63,924 nucleotides of DNA from an uncultured Flavonifractor sp. (GTDB taxonomy: Bacteria > Bacillota > Clostridia > Oscillospirales > Oscillospiraceae): assembly GCA_947346365.1 (NCBI GenBank), contig CANAAV010000015.1:1-63924 (forward strand), read 5' to 3'. The number at the start of each line of letters is the position of its first letter. Within the stretch, counting starts at the first letter, position 1. Of the stretch, positions 41,460 to 50,277 are shown piece after piece. The notes under the pieces are model-generated. The model made no database searches. It was not told the DNA's origin and saw only the letters and a list, made by a program, of their open reading frames with translations. A program made the position numbers and the translations under genes.

Positions 41460-42002
41460 ATGAAGAAGTTTGTTTGCTCTGTCTGCGGTTACGTACATGA
41501 GGGCGCTTCCGCTCCCGATATGTGCCCCATTTGCAAGGCTCCCAAGGATAAGTTTGTGGAGCAGGGCGGCGAGCGCACTTGGGCTGCCGAGCACGTTGTG
41601 GGCGTGGCCAAGGGTGTGCCCGAGGATATTTTGATGGACCTGCGCGCCAACTTCGAGGGCGAGTGCTCTGAGGTGGGCATGTACTTGGCGATGGCCCGCG
41701 TGGCCCACCGGGAGGGTTATCCCGAGATTGGCCTGTACTGGGAGAAGGCCGCCTACGAGGAGGCCGAGCACGCCGCTAAGTTTGCCGAGCTGCTGGGCGA
41801 GGTGGTCACCGATTCCACCAAGAAGAACCTGGAGATGCGCGTCGAGGCCGAGAACGGCGCCACCATGGGCAAGACCGCTCTGGCCAAGAAAGCCAAGGAG
41901 CTGAACCTGGACGCCATCCACGACACCGTCCACGAGATGGCCCGGGACGAGGCCCGCCACGGCAAGGCCTTTGAGGGGCTGCTGAAGCGGTACTTCGGCT
42001 GA
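41460..42002 (+). CDS. reverse rubrerythrin (rubredoxin domain at the N-terminus)
   Basis: A 180-residue protein with an N-terminal rubredoxin-like domain (two CxxC pairs in [12 protein letters not shown] and [13 protein letters not shown]) and a C-terminal ferritin-like di-iron domain ([47 protein letters not shown] with the E/H ligands). This order is the reverse of classical rubrerythrin and marks the clostridial enzymes that reduce H2O2 and O2. AGGAGGAAG precedes the ATG. The rubredoxin gene follows 18 bases later and would serve as electron donor. Confidence 0.93.
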   Translation: MKKFVCSVCGYVHEGASAPDMCPICKAPKDKFVEQGGERTWAAEHVVGVAKGVPEDILMDLRANFEGECSEVGMYLAMARVAHREGYPEIGLYWEKAAYEEAEHAAKFAELLGEVVTDSTKKNLEMRVEAENGATMGKTALAKKAKELNLDAIHDTVHEMARDEARHGKAFEGLLKRYFG

Positions 42003-42020
42003 GCACGGGAGGAACACAAG

Positions 42021-42176
42021 ATGGACAAGTACGTTTGTCCCTGTGGCTACGTCTATGACCCAGCCGTCGGCGATCCCGACAATGGCGTCGCTCCCGGCAC
42101 TCCCTGGGAGCAGGTTCCGGAAAGTTGGGTCTGCCCCATCTGCGGGATGGGCAAGGACGTTTTCGAGAAGGAATGA
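42021..42176 (+). CDS. rubredoxin, with an unusual CxC first metal site
   Basis: A 51-residue protein ([20 protein letters not shown], then a [20 protein letters not shown] tail). Length and pattern are those of rubredoxin, a one-iron FeS4 electron carrier. The second pair is the normal CPIC. The first pair reads C6-P-C8 instead of the usual C-x-x-C, one residue short. GGGAGG lies upstream of the ATG. It follows the rubrerythrin gene and is closed by a strong terminator, so it is its likely redox partner. Confidence 0.9.
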   Translation: MDKYVCPCGYVYDPAVGDPDNGVAPGTPWEQVPESWVCPICGMGKDVFEKE

Positions 42177-42187
42177 ATCCACTTTTT

Positions 42188-42220
42188 GAGGGGAACGGGG
42201 AAACTCGTTCCCCTCTTTTT
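42188..42220 (+). terminator. terminator of the rubrerythrin/rubredoxin unit
   Basis: The stem GAGGGGAACG / CGTTCCCCTC (42188-42197 and 42206-42215) with an 8-base loop is followed by TTTTT. Confidence 0.9.
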
Positions 42221-42236
42221 CTGTCAGAGAGTCCCA

Positions 42237-42343
42237 CCGCTTTTGAGGGCGGGTCCAAAAGCGGAAGAACGTCCCGTGAAAAAAAGCGTTCCACATTTGC
42301 GGATGTTCCGTCAGGCCCGCCAGCTTGTAAAGGCTGGTTTTTT
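42237..42343 (+). other. two further hairpins, possible small-RNA or terminator element
   Basis: Within the 334-base gap before the lipoprotein gene, a perfect 9-base-pair stem (CCGCTTTTG at 42237-42245, CAAAAGCGG at 42256-42264) is followed by a CCAGC/GCTGG stem (42320-42337) with six Ts. No promoter or frame is convincing in between. A third hairpin follows at 42373. Confidence 0.4.
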
Positions 42344-42372
42344 GTGCCCGGCCGCTGCATTTGATAAACGCC

Positions 42373-42410
42373 AACAGCCAGAGCACCGCAGGCACGGCGC
42401 TCTGGCTGTT
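42373..42410. terminator. 12-base-pair hairpin before the lipoprotein gene
   Basis: AACAGCCAGAGC (42373-42384) pairs with GCTCTGGCTGTT (42399-42410) and is followed by ATTTAT. It may back up the upstream terminators or act on minus-strand transcripts. A TGATAAT -10-like box at 42468-42474 lies further downstream. Confidence 0.5.
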
Positions 42411-42510
42411 ATTTATAGTTTCGTTACAGTTTGCTTACAAAATTTTCAGCCTTTTCTCCCCGCCCTGTGATAATCTTGGGAGCACATTCCAAGAGAAACG
42501 AGGTATTTCC

Positions 42511-44073
42511 ATGAAAAAACGCATTCTTGCAGCGGGGTTGTCCGCGGCGCTGCTCCTGTCTCTGGCCGCCTGCTCTGCACCAAGAGGGAGCGGCGCCTCC
42601 AATCAACCGTCGGACAGCCGGGTCCTGAGCCTGTCCGACGACGAGATGACCCTGGACGGACAGCCGCTGACCCAAGGCGGCGCGGGGGCGGTGACCCTCT
42701 CCCACGATATTGTCTACTACCACGACAACACCAGCGAGGACTACGGCGAGGGGACCCAGGCTGATATGCACACCCAGGAGGAGGCGGACGCCCATACGGT
42801 GGTCACCATCCGGGAGGCGGGGACGTACCGGGTGTCCGGGACGCTGTCCGCCGGACAGCTGGCCGTGGATCTGGGCGAGGAGGCCAAGCGGGACCGGTCG
42901 GCCGTGGTCACGCTGGTGCTGGACGGGCTGGACATCACCTGCACTGTGGCCCCGGCTGTGATTTTCTACAACGTCTACGAGTGCGACGAGGCTTGGGTCG
43001 CCTATGACGAGGGGGAAACGGAGGCGTATTCTGTCCTGCCCGCCGGGGTGGACACCTCCGCCGCCGGGGCCAATGTGGTGCTGGCCGACGGCTCCGTCAA
43101 CCGGGTGAGCGGCTCCTATGTGGCCCGCATCTACCGGGAGGGCACCACGAAAAAGCTCCACAAATACGACGGGGCCTTCTACTCCAGAATGTCCATAAAC
43201 GTGGACGGCGAGGAGGCTGGTACCGGCTCCCTGACCATCACGGCGGAAAACGAGGGGCTGGACAGCGAGCTCCACCTGACCATCAACGGCGGGCAGATTG
43301 ATATCCAGGCCCAAAACGACGGCATCAACACCAACGAGGACAACGTGTCCGTCACCACCGTCAACGGCGGTACGCTGCACATCAACGCCGGCCTGGGAGA
43401 AGAGGGGGACGGCATCGACTCCAACGGCCACATCGTTATCAACGGCGGCACGGTCTGCTCCATGGCCAGCGATCGCAGTCCCGACGGCGGCCTGGACGCT
43501 GACGGGGAAATCCTCATCAACGGGGGCAATGTAGTGGCTTTGGGGGTGCGCAACGACGCGGTCAGCGCCGATTCCAAGCAGCTGTACATGGAGCTGTCCT
43601 TTGGCTCGCTCCTGTCCGCTGGGGCCCAGGTAGAGCTGGAGGGGACGTCACTGTCCCTCGTACTGGAGAAAGGGGCCCAGTCCATTTTGTACTCCGGCCC
43701 GGAGCTGGGGGAGGATGTGAGCTACACCCTGAAGGTGGACGGTGCAGTCCAGCAGTACACCGGCCACGCCAGCGGCGGCTTCCCCGGAGGCGGGCCCGCC
43801 GGAAACTTCCAGCCTCCGGATAGCCAGGAGCCCCCGGAGGGCGCTTTCCGGCCTCCGGAAGAAGAACCTCCCGCGCCCCCGGAAGGCGGCGGGGAGCCCC
43901 CGCAGATGCCGGAGGGCCAGCAGCCCCCTGAGTTGCCGGACGGGCAGGACCGTCCCCAGCCGCCCCAGGGCGCTCCCGGCCAATTCCCTGGGGGAGAAGA
44001 GGAAGATCCCTCCGCAGACTTTACGCTCACCGGCGATGTCCGCAGCTTTTCCGGTATTGCGGGGCAAGAGTAG
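42511..44073 (+). CDS. carbohydrate-binding-type (DUF4353) lipoprotein
   Basis: A 520-residue lipoprotein: lipobox SLAAC with Cys about 21, then a DUF4353-like right-handed repeat region from about 100 to 400. Its Gly/Asn-rich strands recur (GGQIDIQAQNDGINTNEDNV, GGTLHINAGLGEEGDGIDSN, GGTVCSMASDRSPDGGLDAD, GGNVVALGVRNDAVSADSK), which predicts a parallel beta helix. The last 90 residues are a Pro/Gly/Glu-rich tail (QPPDSQEPPEGAFRPPEE and on). Databases label this family carbohydrate-binding, but binding is mostly unproven. It is monocistronic and ends next to the minus-strand riboswitch. Confidence 0.78.
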   Translation: MKKRILAAGLSAALLLSLAACSAPRGSGASNQPSDSRVLSLSDDEMTLDGQPLTQGGAGAVTLSHDIVYYHDNTSEDYGEGTQADMHTQEEADAHTVVTIREAGTYRVSGTLSAGQLAVDLGEEAKRDRSAVVTLVLDGLDITCTVAPAVIFYNVYECDEAWVAYDEGETEAYSVLPAGVDTSAAGANVVLADGSVNRVSGSYVARIYREGTTKKLHKYDGAFYSRMSINVDGEEAGTGSLTITAENEGLDSELHLTINGGQIDIQAQNDGINTNEDNVSVTTVNGGTLHINAGLGEEGDGIDSNGHIVINGGTVCSMASDRSPDGGLDADGEILINGGNVVALGVRNDAVSADSKQLYMELSFGSLLSAGAQVELEGTSLSLVLEKGAQSILYSGPELGEDVSYTLKVDGAVQQYTGHASGGFPGGGPAGNFQPPDSQEPPEGAFRPPEEEPPAPPEGGGEPPQMPEGQQPPELPDGQDRPQPPQGAPGQFPGGEEEDPSADFTLTGDVRSFSGIAGQE

Positions 44074-44089
44074 GCGGCAGAGGCGCGCG

Positions 44090-44117
44090 CCCGGCGGGGC
44101 CCCTACTCCCCGCCGGG
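44090..44117 (+). terminator. GC-rich hairpin after the lipoprotein gene
   Basis: CCCGGCGGGG (44090-44099) pairs with CCCCGCCGGG (44108-44117) around an 8-base loop, 17 bases after the stop. There is no T tract. Confidence 0.5.
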
Positions 44118-44257
44118 CCGCGTTCCTCCGGGAAGGAGAAGAACGCCAACACTCCCGATCCCCTGGCCGCCCGCTTGGCCCGAGGTTGGGAGGCGCATCT
44201 GAATAAATCCGAAAAAGGGTATAAAAAAACACCGCTGCCCAATTGACCGTTGGACAC

Positions 44258-44425
44258 CATGTGTTGTCTGTACTCCAAGTATCCTGACTTGAAGCTCATC
44301 GGGTAACTGCGCGACTTCCCAGAGCGGATAACGCTCCAGTGTCCCATGCGCGGCCCCTCCCCCATACAGTAGCGGCACTGTATCGGATTCCCACCGATTT
44401 CCTCGAAGCATAGACGTTGCTTATT
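44258..44425 (-). promoter_or_regulatory. cobalamin riboswitch on the minus strand, no gene in view
   Basis: Read on the minus strand, the conserved blocks appear in order: GGAAATCGGTGGGAATCC, then CAGTGCCGCTACTGTA, a GACACTGGAG arm, CTCTGGGAAGTC, and finally AAGTCAGGATACTTG in place of the usual AGTCAGGAGACCTGCC. This is the cobalamin aptamer with a few changes. A T7 run at 44222-44228 follows, which suits a terminator. Upstream on the same strand TTGCAA about 16-17 bases before a TAGTTT/ATAGTT box may be the promoter. The next DNA in this direction is the 3' end of the opposite-strand lipoprotein gene. Confidence 0.8.
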
Positions 44426-44525
44426 CTTTTTTCAAACTATCATGTTTGCGCCCGGTTTGCAAGAGGAATTTTTTGCAGCGGCCGCAAGATATTAAAAAGA
44501 GCAAAATTCAACCGTTCCCTTTCTC

Positions 44526-44554
44526 TTGACAATGAAAACTGTCGAGGGTATAAT
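44526..44554 (+). promoter_or_regulatory. consensus promoter of the B12-controlled operon
   Basis: TTGACA (44526-44531) and TATAAT (44549-44554) with a 17-base spacer make a perfect sigma-A promoter, about 40 bases ahead of the riboswitch. Confidence 0.92.
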
Positions 44555-44589
44555 GCGCGTATAAGTTCATATTTCGGCCATATTTGCCG

Positions 44590-44745
44590 CCAGAATAAGT
44601 TCCAGCGATGGATTGAAAGGGAACCCGGTGCAAATCCGGGACGATCCCGTCACTGTAATTGCGAGCAAGCTGCACGATGTCACTGAGGCATGACCCTCGG
44701 GAAGGCGCAGCGAGCGATGAGCTTAAGTCAGGAGACCTGCTTATT
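44590..44745 (+). promoter_or_regulatory. cobalamin riboswitch controlling the ABC operon
   Basis: The class I cobalamin aptamer blocks are clear: AAAGGGAACCCGGTGCAAAT, then CCCGTCACTGTAA, ATGTCACTGAGGCATGACCC, TCGGGAAGGCGCAGCGA and AAGTCAGGAGACCTGC at 44725-44740. Adenosylcobalamin or a related corrinoid binding should favour the terminator at 44851 and shut the operon off. It lies 200 bases ahead of the lipoprotein gene. Confidence 0.95.
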
Positions 44746-44850
44746 CTGTTACGATTAAGATTCTTACGGGCGATGAGAATGCTTAGTGATTCACGGGACC
44801 GGACTGTCAGGCGCTATCCTGTCAGCCGGTGTTTGTCGTACAATTTCTTA

Positions 44851-44883
44851 TCGACTGTAACCATCGGTTACAGTCGATTTTTT
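44851..44883 (+). terminator. riboswitch expression-platform terminator
   Basis: TCGACTGTAACC (44851-44862) pairs perfectly with GGTTACAGTCGA (44866-44877) around ATC, followed by six Ts. It stands between the aptamer and the first gene, as a transcription-attenuation platform requires. Confidence 0.9.
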
Positions 44884-44951
44884 AATTCAGGCAGACGTGG
44901 ACGCTTCTAACGGCCGAAATAGAACGGATGAAGTCAAAGGAGATGCAAGAG

Positions 44952-46628
44952 ATGAAACAAGCCAAAAAGAACATTGCGCTGCTTGTGTCCGTACTGCTCC
45001 TGGCCGGCGTCATGGCCGGCTGCGGCGGAGGCGGAACAGATGTTCCCGGCACAGACGCCACGCCCGGCGTATCCTCCGGCAACCGGGAGGGCGAAGTCAA
45101 CCAGCAGGCCCACGAGACGGAGCGGGATACCTCCGGCGTCCGCACCATGACCTTCGGCATCCAGAACTACGGCGGCGGCGGCCTGGACCCGGCGCGGGAG
45201 ACCAATACAGCCTGGAATATCTCCCGCTACGGCGTAGGCGAGTGCCTGTTCAAATTTGACAACACCATGAATGTAGTCAACACCCTGTGCGATGAGTATA
45301 CCGTCAACGAAGAGCACACCGAATGGGTCTTCCACATTCGGGAGGGCGTAAAATTTTCCGACGGATGCGATGTAACCGCCGAGGCGGTAAAGGCCAGCTT
45401 GGAACGGCTGAAGGAGGCCGGGCCCAGCGGTTCCTCCGCCCCTCAGCAGTATCTGGAATTTGAGGCGGAAATCACCGCCGACAACGCCTCCGGCAACGTG
45501 ACGGTCCAAACCGTGACGCCCTACGTTGACCTGAGGAAAAACCTGGCGTATCCGGTCATGGTTATCCTGGACGTGGAGCACACCACCGACTACGACCACG
45601 CCCCCATTGGCACCGGTCCCTATGTGGCCACGAACTTCCGGGAGGAAGTGGGGTACACCATGGTGGCCAACGAATACTATTGGGACGGCGAGGTCCCCTA
45701 CGCCTCCATTGAGCTGCTGTACATGGGCGACGCCTCCGCCAAAGCCATGGCGCTCCAGTCCGGCCAGCTGGATCTGGCGGAAAATGTCACCAACATCAAT
45801 GACCTGCGCAATCTCCAGGCCGACCCCAACTTCACCGTCACCATCGCCAACGGCGTGCGCACCGGCCTGGCCCATATGAATATGGCCGAAGGCCGGCTGC
45901 TGTCCAATAAGACCCTGCGGGAGGCCATCCTTATGGCCCTGGATGACGAGACCATGTGTTCGGTTACTGTGGGCGGCCTGTATACCTCCGGCTTCTCTGT
46001 GCTGCCCTCCAACCTGGATTACGGGTATGAAAATCTCACGGATCCCTATGGCTTTGACCCTAGCGCCGCCATGAAGCTTTTGGATGACGCGGGCATTGTG
46101 GACACCAACGGCGACGGCATCCGGGAGCTGGACGGCAAAGAGGTCATCCTGCATTACGTAACCTACCCCAACCGCTGCCTGAACGATTTCGCCGAGGCCA
46201 TTCAGCAGCAATTGGCCTCCATCGGCATCGGCGTTGATCTGGAAATCGGCGACTCCGCCCGCCAGTGGGACAGCTACCAGTCCGGTGACTTCGACTTAAA
46301 CGGCTCCAACTGGACCACGGTTGGCACCGGCGACCCCACGCAGTACCTGGCCCCCTGGTGCTCCACGTCCGGCGCCGACTACTGCGGCTATAAAAACGGG
46401 GAATATGATGCGCTCTTCAATCAGCTGAGCGTCACCTTTGACGAGGATGCGCGCCGGGACATTATTCAGCAGATGCAGCAGATCCTCATTGACGACGCCG
46501 CGGCTGTGGTTCACGGCTATTACAACAGCTCCATGATCTCCAGAAACGAGACCATTGGCGGCGCGGCCATTCATACCGCTGACTACTATTGGATTACGAC
46601 TGAGATCTACCCCGCCGCCGGGTCCTGA
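44952..46628 (+). CDS. ABC transporter substrate-binding lipoprotein, family 5, cobalamin-controlled
   Basis: A 558-residue SBP_bac_5 receptor. The lipobox VMAGC puts the lipid cysteine at residue 24. The mature protein shows the family blocks CDEYTVNEEHTEWVFHIREG, VKFSDGCDVTAEAVKASLER and the C-terminal DDAAAVVHGYYNSSMISRNE. The start at 44952 has AAAGGAG nine bases before it. Because a cobalamin riboswitch governs it, its ligand is probably a corrinoid, cobalt or nickel chelate, or a B12 precursor; the sequence alone cannot separate these from peptides. It is distinct from the receptor at 3383. Confidence 0.92.
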   Translation: MKQAKKNIALLVSVLLLAGVMAGCGGGGTDVPGTDATPGVSSGNREGEVNQQAHETERDTSGVRTMTFGIQNYGGGGLDPARETNTAWNISRYGVGECLFKFDNTMNVVNTLCDEYTVNEEHTEWVFHIREGVKFSDGCDVTAEAVKASLERLKEAGPSGSSAPQQYLEFEAEITADNASGNVTVQTVTPYVDLRKNLAYPVMVILDVEHTTDYDHAPIGTGPYVATNFREEVGYTMVANEYYWDGEVPYASIELLYMGDASAKAMALQSGQLDLAENVTNINDLRNLQADPNFTVTIANGVRTGLAHMNMAEGRLLSNKTLREAILMALDDETMCSVTVGGLYTSGFSVLPSNLDYGYENLTDPYGFDPSAAMKLLDDAGIVDTNGDGIRELDGKEVILHYVTYPNRCLNDFAEAIQQQLASIGIGVDLEIGDSARQWDSYQSGDFDLNGSNWTTVGTGDPTQYLAPWCSTSGADYCGYKNGEYDALFNQLSVTFDEDARRDIIQQMQQILIDDAAAVVHGYYNSSMISRNETIGGAAIHTADYYWITTEIYPAAGS

Positions 46629-46750
46629 CGGCGCGCCGGCCTCTCCGGGGGTCCGGCCCCCGGAAGAAGGCCGGGATGGATGGCGGAGCCCGCCGTCAGA
46701 AATCAGGCGGAACGGCGGAGATGATCCGTAAGAAAAGGAGGGGGAAATTT

Positions 46751-47689
46751 TTGAGTGCAAAACAATTGGGAAAGCGATTGCTTCAAATCCTCATTGTGGC
46801 GCTGGGCGTCACTTTTTTGACCTTCATGATTACCTATCTGGCTCCCGGCGACCCTGTGCGCACCATGTACGCCGCCGCCGGCATTATGCCCAGTGAGGAG
46901 GTCATTCAGGAGACACGGGAAGCCATGGGTCTGAACCGTCCCATGCTGGTCCAATATTTCGACTGGCTGGGCGGCTGCCTGAAAGGTGACTTTGGCACCT
47001 CCTATGCTTACAGCAAGCCCGTCTCCGAGCTGCTTCTCACCCGGCTCTGGCCCACCCTGAAGCTCTCCATCTCGTCTTTGATTCTGATGCTTCTGGTGGC
47101 CGTGCCCATCGGCATGGCACAGGCCACCCATAAAAACAGCCCCATCGACTACGCGCTCCGGGGCGTTACCTTTTTCGGCGTGTCGATGCCCAGTTTCTGG
47201 GTGGGCCTGCTGCTGATGCTGTTTTTCTGCGTCCGGCTCAAGCTGCTGCCGGTGGTGTGCTCCGGCGGCGGCTTCAAGAGCCTGATTTTGCCCTCTGTCA
47301 CACTGGCGTTTGCCATGTCTGCCAAATACACCCGCCAGGTGCGCACCGCCATTTTGGAGGAGCTGAGCCAGGACTATGTGACCGGCGCACGGGCAAGAGG
47401 AGTGAAGGAGTGGAAGATTCTCTGGCTCAATGTATTTCCCAACTCTCTGCTGCCCTTAATCACCATGCTGGGGCTCTCCCTGGGCTCCCTGTTGGGAGGC
47501 ACTGCCGTGGTGGAGGTCATCTTTACGTACCCCGGCCTGGGCAACCTGGCGGTTTCCGCCATCACCGCCTATGACTATCCCCTGATTCAGGGCTATGTTT
47601 TGTGGATCTCCCTGATTTATATGCTGGTTAATCTGGCTGTGGATATTTCCTATAGCTATGTGGACCCCAGAATGAGAGCGGCGAGGTGA
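46751..47689 (+). CDS. ABC transporter permease, NikB/DppB type
   Basis: A 312-residue permease with a first membrane helix (LLQILIVALGVTFLTFMITY), LAPGDPVRTMYAAAG as the periplasmic entry segment and the EAA loop near QDYVTGARARGVKEWKILWL. AAGGAGGGGG lies just before the TTG at 46751, which is taken as start; an ATG 75 bases upstream would add a basic stretch not seen in relatives. The 122-base gap after the receptor gene has no strong hairpin with T tract. Confidence 0.9.
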   Translation: MSAKQLGKRLLQILIVALGVTFLTFMITYLAPGDPVRTMYAAAGIMPSEEVIQETREAMGLNRPMLVQYFDWLGGCLKGDFGTSYAYSKPVSELLLTRLWPTLKLSISSLILMLLVAVPIGMAQATHKNSPIDYALRGVTFFGVSMPSFWVGLLLMLFFCVRLKLLPVVCSGGGFKSLILPSVTLAFAMSAKYTRQVRTAILEELSQDYVTGARARGVKEWKILWLNVFPNSLLPLITMLGLSLGSLLGGTAVVEVIFTYPGLGNLAVSAITAYDYPLIQGYVLWISLIYMLVNLAVDISYSYVDPRMRAAR

Positions 47690-47701
47690 GGGAGGATGAA
47701 G

Positions 47702-48523
47702 GTGAAACAGCTTGTAAAGAAAAACGGAATGTTCTGTCTCTTTGCGGTTCTGGCCCTTTTGATTATCCTCGCGGCGGTCTTTGCCCCCGTGGTGACCGGC
47801 GGCATTGACCCCACCACGGGGGTTATGAAGGACGCCTTGCAGGCTTCCAGCGCAGCGCACATCTTCGGCACGGATAAGCTGGGACGCGATATCTTTGCCC
47901 GGGTGATTTACGGCGCCCGTACCAGCTTGACCGCCGCCTTTTCCGTGGTCCTGCTCATCTTTGCCCTGGGGACGGCGCTGGGCGTTCTGGCGGGGTACTT
48001 TGGCGGCTGGGTCGATACCGTGATTATGCGTATCGCGGACATGATGGTCTCCTTCCCCGGCATGGTGTTCGCCATGGCCATTGCCGGCATTCTGGGGGCC
48101 AGCGTCAAAAACGCCGTCATTGCCGTGGCGCTGGTGAGCTGGACAAAATACGCCCGCCTTGCACGCAGCCTGGTGCTGAAAATCCGCGGCCGGGATTATG
48201 TGGCCGCCGCTGTGGTCACCGGCTCCAAAACGCCCTATATCCTGGCCCGGTACATGGTTCCCAACGTGATCCCCACCCTGATTATCACCGCCGCCACGGA
48301 TATCGGCGGCATGATGCTGGAGCTGGCGGGACTGTCCTTCCTGGGCTTTGGCGCGAAAGCGCCCGCCCCCGAATGGGGCCTGATGCTCAACGAGGGCCGG
48401 CAGTTTATTCAGAACGCGCCCTGGATGATGATCTACCCCGGCGCGGCTATTTTTGTTGTGGTGGTAGTGTTCAACCTGCTGGGCGACGCGCTCCGGGATA
48501 TCCTGGACCCCAGGGACGAGTAA
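47702..48523 (+). CDS. ABC transporter permease, NikC/DppC type
   Basis: A 273-residue permease: first helix (MFCLFAVLALLIILAAVFAP), HIFGTDKLGRDIFARVIYGA, a transport domain and the EAA loop around GRDYVAAAVVTGSKTPYILA. GGGAGG at 47690-47695 is well spaced for the GTG at 47702; the ATG at 47696 directly after it is the alternative. It pairs with the NikB-type permease. Confidence 0.9.
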   Translation: MKQLVKKNGMFCLFAVLALLIILAAVFAPVVTGGIDPTTGVMKDALQASSAAHIFGTDKLGRDIFARVIYGARTSLTAAFSVVLLIFALGTALGVLAGYFGGWVDTVIMRIADMMVSFPGMVFAMAIAGILGASVKNAVIAVALVSWTKYARLARSLVLKIRGRDYVAAAVVTGSKTPYILARYMVPNVIPTLIITAATDIGGMMLELAGLSFLGFGAKAPAPEWGLMLNEGRQFIQNAPWMMIYPGAAIFVVVVVFNLLGDALRDILDPRDE

Positions 48524-48533
48524 GGAGGGGCTT

Positions 48534-49316
48534 ATGCTGGAACTAAAAAATGTGACAATCTGCTATAAAGACCGCCCTACAGTCAAACAGTTCCATATGG
48601 CGCTGAAGCAGGGGGAAATCGCCTCCCTGGTGGGGGAATCCGGCTCCGGCAAGACAACCGTGATCCGCGCGGTGCTGGGCCTGCTGGCGGGAGGCGGGAA
48701 AATCACGGAAGGGGATATCCTCTTTGAGGGGAAGTCCCTGCTGAAGAATACGCCCGACCAGTGGCGCAAACTTCGGGGTTCTGATATCTCCATGATCTTT
48801 CAGGACTCCGGCGCCATGCTGAATCCTACCCGGAAAATCGGCAGGGTTTTTGTGGAGTACATCCGCACCCACGAGGACATCCCGAAGAGGGACGCCTGGA
48901 ACAAGGGCGTCGCCATGCTGGAGCGTATGCGCCTGCCCAGTGGGGAAACTATCATGAACTCCTACCCCTTTCAGCTCTCCGGCGGCATGCGGCAGCGGGT
49001 GGGTATCGCGATGGCCATGACCTTTCAGCCCAAGCTGCTGCTGGCGGACGAGCCCACCTCGGCTCTGGACGTGACCACCCAGGCCCAGATTGTCCGGCAG
49101 ATGATGGAGCTGCGGGAGGAATACGGGACCAGCATCATTCTTGTCACACACAATCTGGGCGTGGCCGCCTATATGTCCGACTTTATCGCTGTGATGAAGA
49201 ACGGCGAAATTTCCGACAGCGGCACACGGGAATATATTTTGAACGAAAGCCGCAGCGGCTACACGCAGACTCTGTTGGATGCGGTCCCGTCTCTGGGAGG
49301 TGCGCGCTATGCTTGA
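48534..49316 (+). CDS. ABC transporter ATP-binding protein, NikD/DppD type
   Basis: A 260-residue ATPase with Walker A GESGSGKTT, a full LSGGMRQRVGIAMAM signature, Walker B LLADEPTSALDVTTQ and the TSIILVTHNLGVAAYMSD switch region. It lacks most of the oligopeptide C-terminal tail found in the DppD-type protein at 6928, which is nearer to NikD. AAGGAGGGG precedes the ATG. Its end overlaps the next gene's start by 8 bases. Confidence 0.92.
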   Translation: MLELKNVTICYKDRPTVKQFHMALKQGEIASLVGESGSGKTTVIRAVLGLLAGGGKITEGDILFEGKSLLKNTPDQWRKLRGSDISMIFQDSGAMLNPTRKIGRVFVEYIRTHEDIPKRDAWNKGVAMLERMRLPSGETIMNSYPFQLSGGMRQRVGIAMAMTFQPKLLLADEPTSALDVTTQAQIVRQMMELREEYGTSIILVTHNLGVAAYMSDFIAVMKNGEISDSGTREYILNESRSGYTQTLLDAVPSLGGARYA

Positions 49317-50277
49317 GGAAAAGGACCTGATTTTGGAGGCAAAGCATGTCACCCGGCGGTTTCCCGTCTCCGGCGGCCGGGAGCTGACGGCGTGTAATGA
49401 CGTCAGCCTGAAGTTTTACCGGGGAAGAACCCTGGGCCTGATTGGGGAGTCCGGCTGCGGCAAGTCCACTTTTATGCGTTTTTTGGTCCGGCTGGACGTT
49501 CCCACGGAAGGAGAGATCCTCTTCCACGGAAAAGACCTGACCCGGCTGAAGGGCGAGGAGCTGCGCCGGACCCGGCAGCACATCCAGATGGTGTTTCAGG
49601 ACCCCGGCGGATCGTTCAACCCCAAGATGAAAATTCGGGACATCATCTGCGAACCCCTTCTCAATTTTGGGCGGATTAAGCCGTCGGAGAAAGACGCTGT
49701 GGCCCGAAAATACCTGGAGGCCGTCGAACTGCCCGGCGAGTTTGCCGGGCGCTATCCCCACAATATGTCCGGCGGGCAGCGGCAGCGGATTGCCATTGCC
49801 CGCGCCGTCGCCCTGGAGCCGGAGCTGATCGTCATGGACGAGGCCACCTGCGCTTTGGATGTGTCCGTGCAAAAGACCATCATCGAGCTGGTGTGCAGGC
49901 TGCAAAGGGAAAAGCAGATTGCGATTGGCTTTATCGCCCATGACCTGGGCCTGATTCAGTCCTTTGCCCACCAGATTGCCGTCATGTATTTGGGCAGTAT
50001 CGTGGAAGTCCTCCCTGGCAAGGCGGTGGAACAGGCGAGGCACCCCTATACCCGGGCCCTGCTGGACGCCGTTTTCGACACGAAAATGGACTTTACGAAA
50101 AAAATTGAGAGCATTGACAGCGAAATTCCCAGTCCCCTGGACGCACCCCCCGGCTGCCCGTTTCAGACCCGGTGCGGGCGCTGCACGGACGTGTGCCGCA
50201 GGGAGCGCCCCGCCTTAGAGCCTATCGGCGCGGGACATGAGGTGGCCTGCCATTTGCTTAAGGAGGCGCTGGTGTGA
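49309..50277 (+). CDS. ABC transporter ATP-binding protein, NikE/DppF type
   Basis: A 322-residue ATPase: Walker A GESGCGKST, MSGGQRQRIAIARAVALEPE signature, Walker B LIVMDEATCALDVSVQ and the tail PSPLDAPPGCPFQTRCGRCT with clustered cysteines. The ATG at 49309 follows GGGAGG and lies inside the preceding gene's last codons, so the two ATPases are translationally coupled. Walker B has alanine and cysteine (DEATCALD) where most have DEPxSALD. Confidence 0.92.
   Translation: MLEEKDLILEAKHVTRRFPVSGGRELTACNDVSLKFYRGRTLGLIGESGCGKSTFMRFLVRLDVPTEGEILFHGKDLTRLKGEELRRTRQHIQMVFQDPGGSFNPKMKIRDIICEPLLNFGRIKPSEKDAVARKYLEAVELPGEFAGRYPHNMSGGQRQRIAIARAVALEPELIVMDEATCALDVSVQKTIIELVCRLQREKQIAIGFIAHDLGLIQSFAHQIAVMYLGSIVEVLPGKAVEQARHPYTRALLDAVFDTKMDFTKKIESIDSEIPSPLDAPPGCPFQTRCGRCTDVCRRERPALEPIGAGHEVACHLLKEALV

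Noticed and set aside
44027-44411. Two minus-strand frames of about 100 codons after the lipoprotein gene
   Set aside because: They lie across the cobalamin aptamer. The conserved bases belong to the RNA structure and the predicted proteins have no recognisable pattern.
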